Program-made: the position numbers and the translations under genes
Assembly: GCF_026460985.1 (NCBI RefSeq)
Contig: NZ_JAPKNM010000007.1
Coordinates: forward strand, 1 to 34,020
Reading direction: 5' to 3'
Length of the DNA: 34,020 nt
Source: Sphingomonas sp.
GTDB taxonomy: Bacteria > Pseudomonadota > Alphaproteobacteria > Sphingomonadales > Sphingomonadaceae
Notes under the pieces: generated by a model
The model's input: only the letters and a program-made list of their open reading frames with translations
What the model was told of the DNA's origin: nothing
The model's database searches: none
Shown here: in pieces, positions 1 through 9,953 of the stretch
How the letters are laid out: each line of letters starts with the position of its first letter
Position numbering within the stretch: position 1 is the first letter of the stretch

Positions 1-1
1 C

Positions 2-3000
2 GGTGCCAACCAGACCGCGGTGGACCTCACCGGCGCGACCGGCAACGTCACCTTCAACACGCTCGACATCACCGGCACCTCGACCACCGGCAGCAAGGGC
101 ATCGACCTCACCGGCAACAACGGGGCCGGCACCATCGTCGTCACCAACAGCAGCGCGATCGGCGGTGTGGGCATCGGCGTCGATCTCACCAACGCCTCGC
201 GCACGGGCGCTTTCCAATATGGCGACGGCGAGAGCGTGGTGGACGTGGCCTCGACGATCACCGCCACGACTCCGCTCGTGATCACCGGCCTCAACGGCGC
301 GACCGGCACCTATAATTTCGCCGATGTGAACCTCGTCGGCGACACCAGCGGGCTCGCGACCTCGGCGACGGTCTATTACGTCCTTGCCGGCGCCACCGGC
401 AGCGGCACGCTCGCCGACCCGGGCAGCCTCGCGGGTGCCGAGGCGGCGACCGCCGACTTCATCATCCTGCTGAACGATCCGACCGGCGGCCAGGACGTAC
501 TCGACGCGCTCGGCAGCAACGGCAACGACACGCTGGAGCTCGACGTCAACCAGGCGTTGCGCAGCTTCCGCGACGGCAACGTGATCTCGCTCCCGGGCGG
601 CGCGCCCGCCAACGTCATCCTGACCGGGGTGACCACGGGACAGGTCACCAACCCCTATGCCGCCTCGGCGGCGACCCCGGCCGATCGCGCGCCGATCCTG
701 ACGACCACGGGCGCCGCCAACACGGTCACGCTCGCCAATGGCAATCTGGTCGACGGCGTCTTCATCCAGAGCGCGAGCGGCTTTGCCGGGATCTATGGCA
801 GCGGCGTCTCCGGCGTCACGCTCTCCAACGCGACGCTCTCGGGCGCGGGCACGGCGCTTCGTCTGCTCGACGGCGGCGTGGCCGCGACGGCCACGCTCAC
901 GAACCTCAGCCTCTCCGCTTCGGGCGGCAGCGCCGGGATGGATCTCAGCGGTACGGGCGCCGGCAGCCTGACCGTGACGGGCTCGGGCATCAACATATCG
1001 CATGGCGGCACCGGCGCGCTGCTCTCGCTCGACGACATCGTGATCGGCGGCGGCGGGCTCGCCTTCGGCACGGTCGCGTCGACGGCAACCGGCGCGGGCG
1101 TCGACCTGGGCACGATCGGCGGTGCCGGCACGCTGAGCTTCACCGGCATCACCGTCGCCGGCGCAACCGGATCGGGCGTCTCGCTCCACGATTCGAGCGC
1201 GACCGTGAACCTCGGCAACGTGACCGTGTCCGGCGCTGCGGGGGCGGGTGTCGGGCTGACGTCGAACAGCGGTACCACCACGATCGGCACGATCAACATC
1301 AGCTCGAGCGCAACCGGCATCGCGGCGAGCGGCCTCACCGGCACCTTGACCGTCGGCAACGGGACGATCGACGGCGCGACCGTTGCCGGCATCCTGTTCG
1401 GCGCGGGCAACACCGTTGCCCTCGGCTTCGGCGATATCAACATCACTGGCCTGCAGGCCGGCGCCCGCGGCGTCGATGCGCGCAACATCGATGCGGGTAA
1501 CATCACCTTCGCGACGCTCGACATCAGCGGTGCCTCGACCACCGGCACGCGCGGTATCGACCTGACCGGCAACACCGGTACCGGCGATTTCATCGTCACC
1601 AACAGCAGCACGATCACCGGCGTCGGGGTCGGCGTCGACCTGACCAACGCCTCGCGCACGGGCCTCTTCCAATATGGCGACGGCGAGAGCGTGGTGGATG
1701 TCGCCTCCTTCATTACGCTGGCTCCGACCGACCAGCCCATCGTGGTGGCCGGCCTCAACGGGGCGATCGGCAGCTACAATTTCGCCGATGTGAACCTCAC
1801 CGGCGACACCAGCGGGCTCGAGACGAGCGCCTATTTCGTCGATGCGATCGGAGCAGGGAACGGATCCGCGGGATCCCCCGGCAGCCTCGCCAATGCGATG
1901 CTCTCCGGCGCCGACTATATCGTCCTGCTCGATAGCCAGGCGGGCGCCGGCAGCTTCGACACGATCACGGGCACGCTCACGCTCGCCGACGGGCAGACGC
2001 TGCTCAGCTTCCGCGATACCGATACGTTCAACGTCACGGGCGGTGCGCCTGCGAACGTGATCGTCACCGGGATCATCGCCGGCCAGATCAACAACCCCAA
2101 TGCGGGTTCGGGCGCGCCGCTGCTGACCTCCAACAACGGCACCGGCACGGTGCAGCTCGGCGGCACGAACGTGATCGACGGCGTCGTGGTGTCCAACACC
2201 GGCACCGGTGCGGGCATCTACGGCAGCGGCAATGCGGGCGCAGTGACGATCCGCAACAGCACCGCCTCGGGCGGCGGCGCGGCGATCAGCCTGGCGTCCG
2301 GCGCCACGACGCTCAACGTCAACCTGCAGAACCTGGCGCTCGCCAATGCGGGCAACCAGACGGGCGCGTTGCTCAATATCGACGGAACGGGCGGCACGCT
2401 GACCGTCACCGGCATGTCGAACCTGTCGATCGGCACCGGCGGCGGCGAGACCGCGGGCCTCGTGTTCAACACCGTCACCTTCGACAGCAACCTGGTCACC
2501 GCCGGGATCCAGGCGGTCAATGCCGGCGCGATCACGATCGGCACCAGCGGCGCCCGCGTCCAGGGCGACGGTCTCAGCCTGACCAACGTCTCGGGCGCGC
2601 TGACCTTCACCGATCTCGACATCGCCAACAATGGCGGCACCGGCCTGCTCGTCGCCAATTCGAAGGCGAACAACTTCCTGCTGACGACGCTCGACGGCTC
2701 GTACGACACGACCGGCGGCACCGCGATCAACCTCGATCCGCTGACCGTCAACATCACTGCGTCGAGTGTGACCGCGAGCGGCGGCGCCTATGGCATCCTG
2801 CTCGATCAGGTCGCGGGCAGCTTCACCGTCACCGGCGCGGTGAACGTCAGCAACGCCACGACCGCGGGCATCGCGATCCAGGACAACACCGCGCTCACCG
2901 CGACCTTCAACGGCGCGGTCACGATCAACAACACCAGCGGCGCGGGTATCTCGCTCACTAACAATAGCGGCCCGGCGATTACCTTCGCGGGTGGCGGTAC

Positions 3001-6000
3001 CGGCGTCGACGTGGTCACCACCAGCGGTGCTGGCATCACTGCATCGGGCGGCGGCACGATCGTCTTCGCCGGCAGCGGCAATTCCATCCAGACGGGCACG
3101 GGCCAGGTCCTCAACCTCAGCGGCGTCACCGCCGATGCGGGCGGCATCAGCTTCGCTTCGCTCGGCAGCACCGGCGTGGTCGCAGGCGCGACGGCGATCC
3201 TGATCAACAATCTCGACGGCGGCGCCCTCAGCGGCGGCACCGTGTCGATCGCGGGCACCAGCGGCGCGACCAGCGACGGCATCTGGATCGGTGGCGGCTC
3301 GAGCTCGACAATCAGCTTCGGCGCTACCACGATGGCTGGTCTCGGCGACGAGGGCATCGAGATCAACGGCGCCGGCAACGGCGCGATCAGCTTTACCAGC
3401 GTCGCCATCGATAACACCGCGAGCGACGGCATCCTGATCACCGGATCCGACGGGACGGTGACGATCAGCAGCGGCGATGTCGGCAACCTCAACGATCCCT
3501 CCACCATCGGGGTCAATATCGACGGCGGGGCCGGCGCGATCACGATCGACGCGGGGATTCTCAAGACCACCGCCGGGCGCGCGCTGCAGGTGACGAACCG
3601 CACCGGCGGAAGCGTCAACTTCGGTGGCTTTATCTCGTCCGGCGGCGCGGCCAGCGGCTGGTCGATCATGAACAACAGCGGCGGCACGATCACCTTCTCG
3701 GGCGCGGGCAATAGCATCAACGGCGGGGCAACGATCGGCGTCGAACTGCTCAACAACAGCGGTTCCACGATCAACTTCACCGGGGGCGGGCTGGCGATCA
3801 CCAGCAGCACGAGCGGCCTCGTCGCGGCGGGCGGCGGCACGCTGAACATCACCAGCAGCGGCAACACGATCAGCGCGAACGGTAACCAGGTCATCCTGCT
3901 GGACGGCATGACAGTCGGTGCCAGCGGCATCAACTTCACGACCGTGAGCTCGACCAACGTCGCGACCGGTATCGCGCTGACCAATGTCGGCTCGGCCGGG
4001 GGCGCGATCACGCTCGGCACGGTCAATCTGCAGGGCGTGCTCATGCGCGGCATCGACGTCAGCGGAACGCTGGGCGCGGCGCTGTCGATCACCGATCTCG
4101 ACATCGGCCTGAACAGCACCACCGCTACGGCCTTCGATCTGAACGGCGCGGCGCTCACGGTCGCGATCACCGCGGGCGACTTCGACGTCACCAACGCCGC
4201 CGCCCCGGGCACCAGCATCGCGGTCGACCTGCGCGGCACGACCGGCGCACAGACCGTCCGGCTCGGCGATTCCGCGGCCGGCGGCGCGGCGAGCTCGATC
4301 GCCGGCGTGGGCACGGGCGTCTATCTCAACGCCGCCACCAACGCCGCCTTCACCTTCGGCGACGGCGAATCCGCCACGGACGGCACCTCGACGATCTCGG
4401 CGACCACCGGGATCGACGCATCGGCGGCGCCCGTCGCCGGCAGCTACAACTTCACCGACGTCACCTTCGCGGCGAGCCCGGGCCTCGGCTTCGGCGTCGG
4501 CCGCACCCTGTTCGTCGACTCCAACGGCGCGACCGGCGGCGGCAACGGATCGGGCGCGGACGGCGCCAATCCGATGACGCTCGCCGCGGCCGAGCTCATC
4601 CTCGCGGCCACCGACGTGATCGTGCTCGTCAACAACGGCAATGCGATCAGCGCGGCGGGTTCGAACGGAAACGACACGCTCACTTTGGCAAGCGACTCGC
4701 AGGTGCGCGGCTTCGGCCAGGGCGCGATCGGGCTGACGCTGACCGTGCCCGGCACGATCCAGCTTGCCAGCAACACGATCAACATCACCGACCCGACCGG
4801 CAATGGCGCGGCGACGCTCACCTCGGCGGCGGGCGCCAACGTGATCACGCTCGGCGCGAGCGGCAACCGCATCTCGGGCTTCATCCTCGACGGCGATCCC
4901 GCGGGTGCGCTGCGCGGCATCGTCGACAATGGCGGGGCCAGCGGCACCGTCGTCAACTTCATGACGATCCGGAATTTCGACGCCGCGGGCGGCTACGGCA
5001 TCGAGATCACGCCCTCGACCAACACGACGATCGACAACGTCACCTTCACCGGCAACACCAACGACGTGCTGCTCAACGCCGCCGGCAGCACGATCACCAA
5101 CGTGACCGCCACCGGCGCGACCGGCACCTCGATCACGATCAACAACGCGACCGGCACGACGACGCTGGCCAACGTCGCCATCAGCGGCGCGGCGACCGGC
5201 ATCGCCTTCGCCACGCCAGGCGGCACGATCGACGCCGACAATGTCGACATCAGCGGCGCGGCGACCTCGGCGCTCACCGTCACCGGCGGCACCGCCGGCT
5301 TCGATTTCGACGCGGCGAGCTCGATCACCCAGGCGGCGGGCGGCCTGACGCTGAACTTCACCGGCAACCACACCGCCGGCACTTTCGCCTTCGCCGGCAC
5401 GATCAACGCGACCAGCGGCAACGGCATGCAGTTCAGCAATGCCGACGGCACCTACAATTTCACCGGCACCACCGTCTTCAACGGCGGCAATGCCGGCATC
5501 GACATCTACAATGGCGCGACCGGCACCTTCGCCTTCGGCTCGGGCACCACGCTCACGCACAACGGCGCCGGCAACGCCTTCGTGCTGCTCAGCAGCGCGA
5601 ACGTGACCTTCGACGGCGCGATCACCGACAATGATGGCGTCGCGGTCGAGATCGACGCGCACGATGCGGGCACCGCGACGTTCAACGGTGCGATCAGCAG
5701 CAGCATCGGCAATGCCAGCACGGTGATCTCGATCGTCAACAGCAATGGCGGCGCGATCAACTTCAACGGCCAGATGAACATCGCCAGCACCGCGACGGTG
5801 GTCAGCCTGTCCGACAATGCCGGGTCGACGATCACCTTCAACGCGGGCGGCACCGGGCTCGACATCACGAGCACCACGGGCACCGGCATGCTGATCACCG
5901 GCGGCGGCACGGTCAACGTCCAGGGCAGCGGCAACACGATCGCCACGACGAGCGGCACGCTGCTGAGCGTCACCAACACCGGCGCCACGACGACCGCGGT

Positions 6001-9000
6001 CGATCTGTCCTTCGCATCGGTGGACAACACCAGCGGCGCCAACGGCATCTTCGTCCAGCGTACCGCGGGCACGCTCGGCGGCACGGTGAACATCGCCACC
6101 GGCACGATCGCTGCCTCGACGCGCGGCATCAGCCTCGCCGGCGACGCGCTCGACTTCACCTTCGGCGGCGCGATCACTGCGCTCGGCGGGCGTTCGTTCG
6201 AGGCGACGGGCCGGACCGCGGGCACGGTCACGCTGTCTGGCGCGATCGAGGACGCCTTCAGCGGCATCAACATCGCCAGCAACAGCGGCGGCACGATCAC
6301 GCTCTCGGGCAACCTCAACGGCGCAGGTGTCGGGACGACCGGCGCACTCACCGTGACCGGCAATACCGGCGGCACGATCAACTTCTCGGGCGGCACCAAG
6401 CGCTTCAACACCGGTGCCGCGGCGGCGCTGAACCTCACGAGCAACAGCGGCACGACGATCAACTTCACCAATGGCGGGCTGGCGGTCACGACCAGCAGCG
6501 GCACGGGCTTCAACGCCACCGGCGGCGGGACGATCGCCGTCACCGGCGCGGGCAATACGATCCAGACCGCGACCGGCCAGATCGCCAATCTGAACGCCGT
6601 GTCCGGCGGCACCGGCGGGATCAACTTCGCGACGCTGGCGAGCAGCGGTACGGTGGCCAACACCGCGATCAGCTTCGACAATTTCGACGGGACGAGCTTC
6701 ACCGTCACCGGCGCCACGACCATCGCCGGCACGAGCGGCGGCACCAGCGACGGCATCTTCATCGGCAACAACTCGGCTGCGACGGTCACTTTCGGCACGA
6801 CGACGATCGCCGGCACCGGCGACGACGGCATCGAGGTGAACGGCGCGGGCAACGGCGCGGTGACCTTCTCCAGCGTCACGATCGACAACACCACGGGCCA
6901 GGGCATCGAGATCAACGGCTCCAACGGCATCGTGTCCATCAACGGTGGCTCGATCGGCGCGACCAACGATCCGACGTCGAACGGCGTGCTGGTGAGCGGC
7001 GGCAGCGGCGTCATCGCCATCGCTTCGTCGATCGCCAAGACGACCGCGGGCTCGATCGTGTCGGTCACCGGGCGCACCAGCGGCACCCTGAGCTTCACCG
7101 GCAACATCACGGCCAGCGGTGCGGTCAACAACGGGATCAGCGTCGCCAGCAACACCGGCGGTACGGTCATCTTCTCCGGCCAGACGATCAGCCTGACCAC
7201 AGGCGCCAACACCGGCGTCGACCTCGCGACCAATAGCGGCGCGACGATCAACTTCGCCCCCGCCGGCGGCGGCAACGGGCTCGACATCGTCACCACCAGC
7301 GGCGCGGGCTTCAGCGCCACCGGCGGCGGCACGGTCACCGTCACGGGCGCCGGCAACTCGATCCAGACCGCGACCGGCCAGATCGTCAACCTCACCGGGG
7401 TCAGCGCGGGCAGCGGCGGCGTCAACTTCGCCACGCTGACGAGCACCGGCGTGGTGTCCGGCATCGCGATCAACTTCAGCAACTTCGACAGCGTCGGCGG
7501 CGGCGCGTTCAGCGGCAGCACCACCAGCGTGGCCGGCGCCACCAGCGACGGCATCTTCATCGGTGCCGGCTCGGCCGCCAATATAGCTTTCGGTGCGACG
7601 ACGATCGGCACCGGCGGCAATGCGGTGGGCGGCGACGGCATCGAGATCAACGGTTCGGGCAACGGCGCCGTCGCCATCTCGAGCGTCGACATCGACAACA
7701 CGACCGCGCACGGCGTCAACATCACCGGCGCCGCCGGCACGACCGGCACCATCGCGATCAGCGGCGGCACGATCGGCGGCGGTGGTGCGGGAAGCATCGA
7801 CGGCGACGGCGTCAACATCACCGGCGGCGGCGACGGGATCAACATCGCGGCGTCGATCACCAAGACCAATGCGGGCAACGTTGTGGAGGTGAGCAGCCAC
7901 ACCGGCGGCGCGGTGATCTTCTCGGGCAACCTCTCCGCGACCGGCGGCGTCGCCAACGGCATCCTGCTCAGCAACAATAGCGGTGGTACGATCACCTTCT
8001 CGGGCGCGACGAAGACGATCAACACCGGCGCGAACCACGCGATCCAGATGAGCAACACCGCCGGCACCGGCGCTGCCGTCTCCTTCACGGGCGGCAACCT
8101 CGACGTGGACACCACGACCGGCAACGGCATCACCACGTCCTCGACCACGGCGGGCGCGGGCTCGCTGGTGATAACGGGCACCAACAACACGATCGCCTCG
8201 GTCGGCGGCATCGCGCTCAATGTCGTCAACACCAACATCGCGGCGGGCGGCCTGAACTTCCTGTCGATCGCGGCGAATGGCGGGACGCGCGGCATCGTGC
8301 TCAACACGACCGGGTCGACGGCCGGGCTCACCATCACCGGATCGGGGACGACCGACGGATCGGGCGGTACGATCCAGAACATCACCGCGCGCGGCATCGA
8401 GCTGCTGAGCACAGCGGCGGTGAACATCAGCAACCTGAACCTGACCAACGCCAGCACCACCGGCCAGGCGGCCGGCCAGGATCTCGATCTCACCACGGCG
8501 AACGGCGCGATCTACATGAGCACCGTCGCCACCGCGGTGTTCGAGAACATCAACATCACCGGCACAATCGCCGACAACGGCATCACCGGCATCAACGTGA
8601 GCAACTTCCAGCTCAACAACAGCTTCATCACCACCGCCGGCGACGGCGCGAACGAGAGCGGCATCGAGTTCATCAACCTCTCGGGCACCTCGTCGCTGCT
8701 GAACACCGAGATCGCCTTCTCGGAGACCAACAGTCTCGACATCGTCAACACCGACGTGAACCTCAACCTGACGCTGAACAACGTCATCTTCCGCGACACG
8801 CAGACCAGCACGACGAACGGCGAGGGCGGCCTGCAGTTCCGCAGCTTCAGCAGCGCCGCGGGCACGCCGACGACCAACATCGACGTCATCGACAGCGATT
8901 TCCTCCGCCTGCGCACGCAGGGCATCCAGGTGGTCGGCGAGGATGATTCGGTGGTGAGCGTCGACATCGTCAACAACGTGATCCAGAGTCAGGCCGATAT

Positions 9001-9682
9001 CGGCGTCGGCGTCGACATCAACGGCAACGATACCGCGACCGTGACCTTCAACGTCAATTCGAACATCATCCAGTCGCAGGGAGGACATTCGGTCAACATC
9101 ACGTCGTTCCTCGATTCGAACGTGATGGGTCGGATCAACGGCAACACGATCACCGCCAACGGCAGCGGTGCCGGCGGATCGGGCGTTCGCGCCGTCGCGC
9201 AGGAGACGTCGCAGATCATCATCGACGTCAGCAACAACTCGATCACCGCGGGTGCGGCGAACACCAGCAACATGATCGACATGCAGGCCCGGTTCGACAC
9301 CGCGCGGCTCGACGCCACGATCAACAACAACAACATCGATTCGGACGCTGGCGCGCTGGCGGACATCAACATCACTGCGGGCTCGTCGACTGCGGGCGAG
9401 TCCAACCAGGTCTATGTCAACATCCTCAACAACGACATCGCGACAGGCGGGCCGACCAACGTATTGCGGCTCCGCGTATCGGATCTGGCAAGCGCCACCC
9501 GACTCTTCCTGACCGGCTTCGTCGAGGGCGGCGCCGGTATCGAGGACGACGCGGTCGCGACGTGGAACGCGAACGGCAACACGCCGGCCGCCACCACGTC
9601 CAACATTGCCGTCAGCCTGACCGGGACCGCCGTGGGGCCGGTCGCAGGGACCGCGCAGACGCCGACCAATCCGAATCCTTGA
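2..9682 (+). CDS. Giant beta-helix repeat surface/secreted protein (5' end outside window)
   Basis: The reading frame is open from the first bases of the window to a TGA at 9680-9682, giving 3,226 visible residues; the true start and any signal peptide lie upstream. The protein is rich in Thr, Ser, Gly, Ala and Asn, has very few Lys and Trp, and I saw no Cys, as in long extracellular bacterial adhesins. Short repeats of the type GGTITFSG, NNSGGTI and DGIEINGAGNG fit coils of a right-handed parallel beta-helix. Three segments resembling beta-helix N-caps (YVxAxGAxGxG, then a tract like ADxIVLL) start near nt 370, 1828 and 4504, suggesting three helix domains in a row. The C-terminus (about nt 8500-9682) has less regular Asn-rich coils and ends in TPTNPNP. 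I see no autotransporter barrel, RTX nonapeptides or LPXTG-like anchor, so the export route is unknown. Adhesion or biofilm function is inference from composition and fold. Confidence 0.85.
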   Translation, partial: GANQTAVDLTGATGNVTFNTLDITGTSTTGSKGIDLTGNNGAGTIVVTNSSAIGGVGIGVDLTNASRTGAFQYGDGESVVDVASTITATTPLVITGLNGATGTYNFADVNLVGDTSGLATSATVYYVLAGATGSGTLADPGSLAGAEAATADFIILLNDPTGGQDVLDALGSNGNDTLELDVNQALRSFRDGNVISLPGGAPANVILTGVTTGQVTNPYAASAATPADRAPILTTTGAANTVTLANGNLVDGVFIQSASGFAGIYGSGVSGVTLSNATLSGAGTALRLLDGGVAATATLTNLSLSASGGSAGMDLSGTGAGSLTVTGSGINISHGGTGALLSLDDIVIGGGGLAFGTVASTATGAGVDLGTIGGAGTLSFTGITVAGATGSGVSLHDSSATVNLGNVTVSGAAGAGVGLTSNSGTTTIGTINISSSATGIAASGLTGTLTVGNGTIDGATVAGILFGAGNTVALGFGDINITGLQAGARGVDARNIDAGNITFATLDISGASTTGTRGIDLTGNTGTGDFIVTNSSTITGVGVGVDLTNASRTGLFQYGDGESVVDVASFITLAPTDQPIVVAGLNGAIGSYNFADVNLTGDTSGLETSAYFVDAIGAGNGSAGSPGSLANAMLSGADYIVLLDSQAGAGSFDTITGTLTLADGQTLLSFRDTDTFNVTGGAPANVIVTGIIAGQINNPNAGSGAPLLTSNNGTGTVQLGGTNVIDGVVVSNTGTGAGIYGSGNAGAVTIRNSTASGGGAAISLASGATTLNVNLQNLALANAGNQTGALLNIDGTGGTLTVTGMSNLSIGTGGGETAGLVFNTVTFDSNLVTAGIQAVNAGAITIGTSGARVQGDGLSLTNVSGALTFTDLDIANNGGTGLLVANSKANNFLLTTLDGSYDTTGGTAINLDPLTVNITASSVTASGGAYGILLDQVAGSFTVTGAVNVSNATTAGIAIQDNTALTATFNGAVTINNTSGAGISLTNNSGPAITFAGGGTGVDVVTTSGAGITASGGGTIVFAGSGNSIQTGTGQVLNLSGVTADAGGISFASLGSTGVVAGATAILINNLDGGALSGGTVSIAGTSGATSDGIWIGGGSSSTISFGATTMAGLGDEGIEINGAGNGAISFTSVAIDNTASDGILITGSDGTVTISSGDVGNLNDPSTIGVNIDGGAGAITIDAGILKTTAGRALQVTNRTGGSVNFGGFISSGGAASGWSIMNNSGGTITFSGAGNSINGGATIGVELLNNSGSTINFTGGGLAITSSTSGLVAAGGGTLNITSSGNTISANGNQVILLDGMTVGASGINFTTVSSTNVATGIALTNVGSAGGAITLGTVNLQGVLMRGIDVSGTLGAALSITDLDIGLNSTTATAFDLNGAALTVAITAGDFDVTNAAAPGTSIAVDLRGTTGAQTVRLGDSAAGGAASSIAGVGTGVYLNAATNAAFTFGDGESATDGTSTISATTGIDASAAPVAGSYNFTDVTFAASPGLGFGVGRTLFVDSNGATGGGNGSGADGANPMTLAAAELILAATDVIVLVNNGNAISAAGSNGNDTLTLASDSQVRGFGQGAIGLTLTVPGTIQLASNTINITDPTGNGAATLTSAAGANVITLGASGNRISGFILDGDPAGALRGIVDNGGASGTVVNFMTIRNFDAAGGYGIEITPSTNTTIDNVTFTGNTNDVLLNAAGSTITNVTATGATGTSITINNATGTTTLANVAISGAATGIAFATPGGTIDADNVDISGAATSALTVTGGTAGFDFDAASSITQAAGGLTLNFTGNHTAGTFAFAGTINATSGNGMQFSNADGTYNFTGTTVFNGGNAGIDIYNGATGTFAFGSGTTLTHNGAGNAFVLLSSANVTFDGAITDNDGVAVEIDAHDAGTATFNGAISSSIGNASTVISIVNSNGGAINFNGQMNIASTATVVSLSDNAGSTITFNAGGTGLDITSTTGTGMLITGGGTVNVQGSGNTIATTSGTLLSVTNTGATTTAVDLSFASVDNTSGANGIFVQRTAGTLGGTVNIATGTIAASTRGISLAGDALDFTFGGAITALGGRSFEATGRTAGTVTLSGAIEDAFSGINIASNSGGTITLSGNLNGAGVGTTGALTVTGNTGGTINFSGGTKRFNTGAAAALNLTSNSGTTINFTNGGLAVTTSSGTGFNATGGGTIAVTGAGNTIQTATGQIANLNAVSGGTGGINFATLASSGTVANTAISFDNFDGTSFTVTGATTIAGTSGGTSDGIFIGNNSAATVTFGTTTIAGTGDDGIEVNGAGNGAVTFSSVTIDNTTGQGIEINGSNGIVSINGGSIGATNDPTSNGVLVSGGSGVIAIASSIAKTTAGSIVSVTGRTSGTLSFTGNITASGAVNNGISVASNTGGTVIFSGQTISLTTGANTGVDLATNSGATINFAPAGGGNGLDIVTTSGAGFSATGGGTVTVTGAGNSIQTATGQIVNLTGVSAGSGGVNFATLTSTGVVSGIAINFSNFDSVGGGAFSGSTTSVAGATSDGIFIGAGSAANIAFGATTIGTGGNAVGGDGIEINGSGNGAVAISSVDIDNTTAHGVNITGAAGTTGTIAISGGTIGGGGAGSIDGDGVNITGGGDGINIAASITKTNAGNVVEVSSHTGGAVIFSGNLSATGGVANGILLSNNSGGTITFSGATKTINTGANHAIQMSNTAGTGAAVSFTGGNLDVDTTTGNGITTSSTTAGAGSLVITGTNNTIASVGGIALNVVNTNIAAGGLNFLSIAANGGTRGIVLNTTGSTAGLTITGSGTTDGSGGTIQNITARGIELLSTAAVNISNLNLTNASTTGQAAGQDLDLTTANGAIYMSTVATAVFENINITGTIADNGITGINVSNFQLNNSFITTAGDGANESGIEFINLSGTSSLLNTEIAFSETNSLDIVNTDVNLNLTLNNVIFRDTQTSTTNGEGGLQFRSFSSAAGTPTTNIDVIDSDFLRLRTQGIQVVGEDDSVVSVDIVNNVIQSQADIGVGVDINGNDTATVTFNVNSNIIQSQGGHSVNITSFLDSNVMGRINGNTITANGSGAGGSGVRAVAQETSQIIIDVSNNSITAGAANTSNMIDMQARFDTARLDATINNNNIDSDAGALADINITAGSSTAGESNQVYVNILNNDIATGGPTNVLRLRVSDLASATRLFLTGFVEGGAGIEDDAVATWNANGNTPAATTSNIAVSLTGTAVGPVAGTAQTPTNPNP
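41..363 (+). repeat. Intragenic repeat R1, copy a
   Basis: This encodes the stretch from GNVTFNTLDI to NLVGDTSGL, just before the first helix N-cap. It matches copy b (1496-1824) nearly residue for residue, including the blocks VDLTNASRTG, QYGDGESVVDVAS and YNFADVNL. A degenerate third copy (FGDGES, YNFTDVTF) lies at about 4320-4480. Confidence 0.85.
1496..1824 (+). repeat. Intragenic repeat R1, copy b
   Basis: This encodes GNITFATLDI to NLTGDTSGL and is the second copy of R1, about 1,455 nt downstream of copy a. It again directly precedes a segment (from nt 1828) that looks like the start of a new beta-helix domain, so R1 appears to be the linker or cap between domains. Confidence 0.85.
2994..3783 (+). 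repeat. Intragenic ~800-nt repeat R2, copy 1
   Basis: This unit of about 263 residues starts at GTGVDVVTTSGAGI and includes GNSIQTGTGQVLNL, SDGIWIG, DEGIEINGAGNGAI and LKTTAGRALQV. The same order of blocks recurs in copies at 6470 and 7268, with shorter or degenerate versions starting near 3784, 5850 and 8096. Confidence 0.8.
6470..7267 (+). repeat. Intragenic ~800-nt repeat R2, copy 2
   Basis: This unit starts at LAVTTSSGTGF and carries GNTIQTATGQIANL, SDGIFIG, DDGIEVNGAGNGAV and AKTTAGSIVSV in the same order as copy 1. It is directly followed by copy 3, so the two form a tandem pair. Confidence 0.8.
7268..8095 (+). repeat. Intragenic ~800-nt repeat R2, copy 3
   Basis: This is in tandem with copy 2. 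It carries GNSIQTATGQIVNL, SDGIFIG, DGIEINGSGNGAV and TKTNAGNVVEV. The block GATCCAGACCGCGACCGGCC is identical at DNA level in copies 2 and 3, about 800 nt apart, which points to fairly recent duplication or gene conversion. Confidence 0.8.
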
Positions 9683-9775
9683 GCGCGCTCGCGGTCTCCG
9701 GGAGATCGCGGCGCGCGACGCGTTCCGAGGCGTGACCGTCCTGGAGCAGGATGGCTTGAGCTGGGCCCATTCTCC

Positions 9776-9857
9776 TTCCGTTCGTTTCGAGCGAAGTCGA
9801 GAAGCAGGTACCGAGCGCGCGCGAGGTTTCTCGACTTCGTTCGAAACGAACGGGGGA
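9776..9857. repeat. Long inverted repeat between convergent genes
   Basis: Two 23-nt arms (9781-9803 and 9828-9850) pair with a single G.T-type mismatch and enclose a 24-nt loop; the outer flanks (CCTTCCG / CGGGGGAAGG) extend the stem with a small bulge. It lies in the 271-nt gap between the 3' ends of the giant gene and the IalB-like gene, so it may act as a bidirectional terminator, although no T-run follows. From memory, arms of the type TTCGTTTCGAGCGAAGTCGA are frequent between genes in sphingomonads, so it is probably a dispersed REP-like element. The rest of 9683-9953 holds nothing I can recognise. Confidence 0.7.
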
Positions 9858-9953
9858 AGGTGAAGTCGCCAGACTCCAATGGCCGCGCTTCACAGGCGGG
9901 GGTACGGGAATCCTGTCGAAATCGGGGAGCCGGTCAGCCGCTCCCGGCGGGGA

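Noticed and set aside
5506..8496. Open frame of 996 codons on the minus strand inside the giant gene
   Set aside because: It is the antisense of Gly/Thr/Asn-rich repeats, with Pro/Val/Leu-rich low-complexity translation and no ribosome site. Similar antisense frames run along the whole giant gene.
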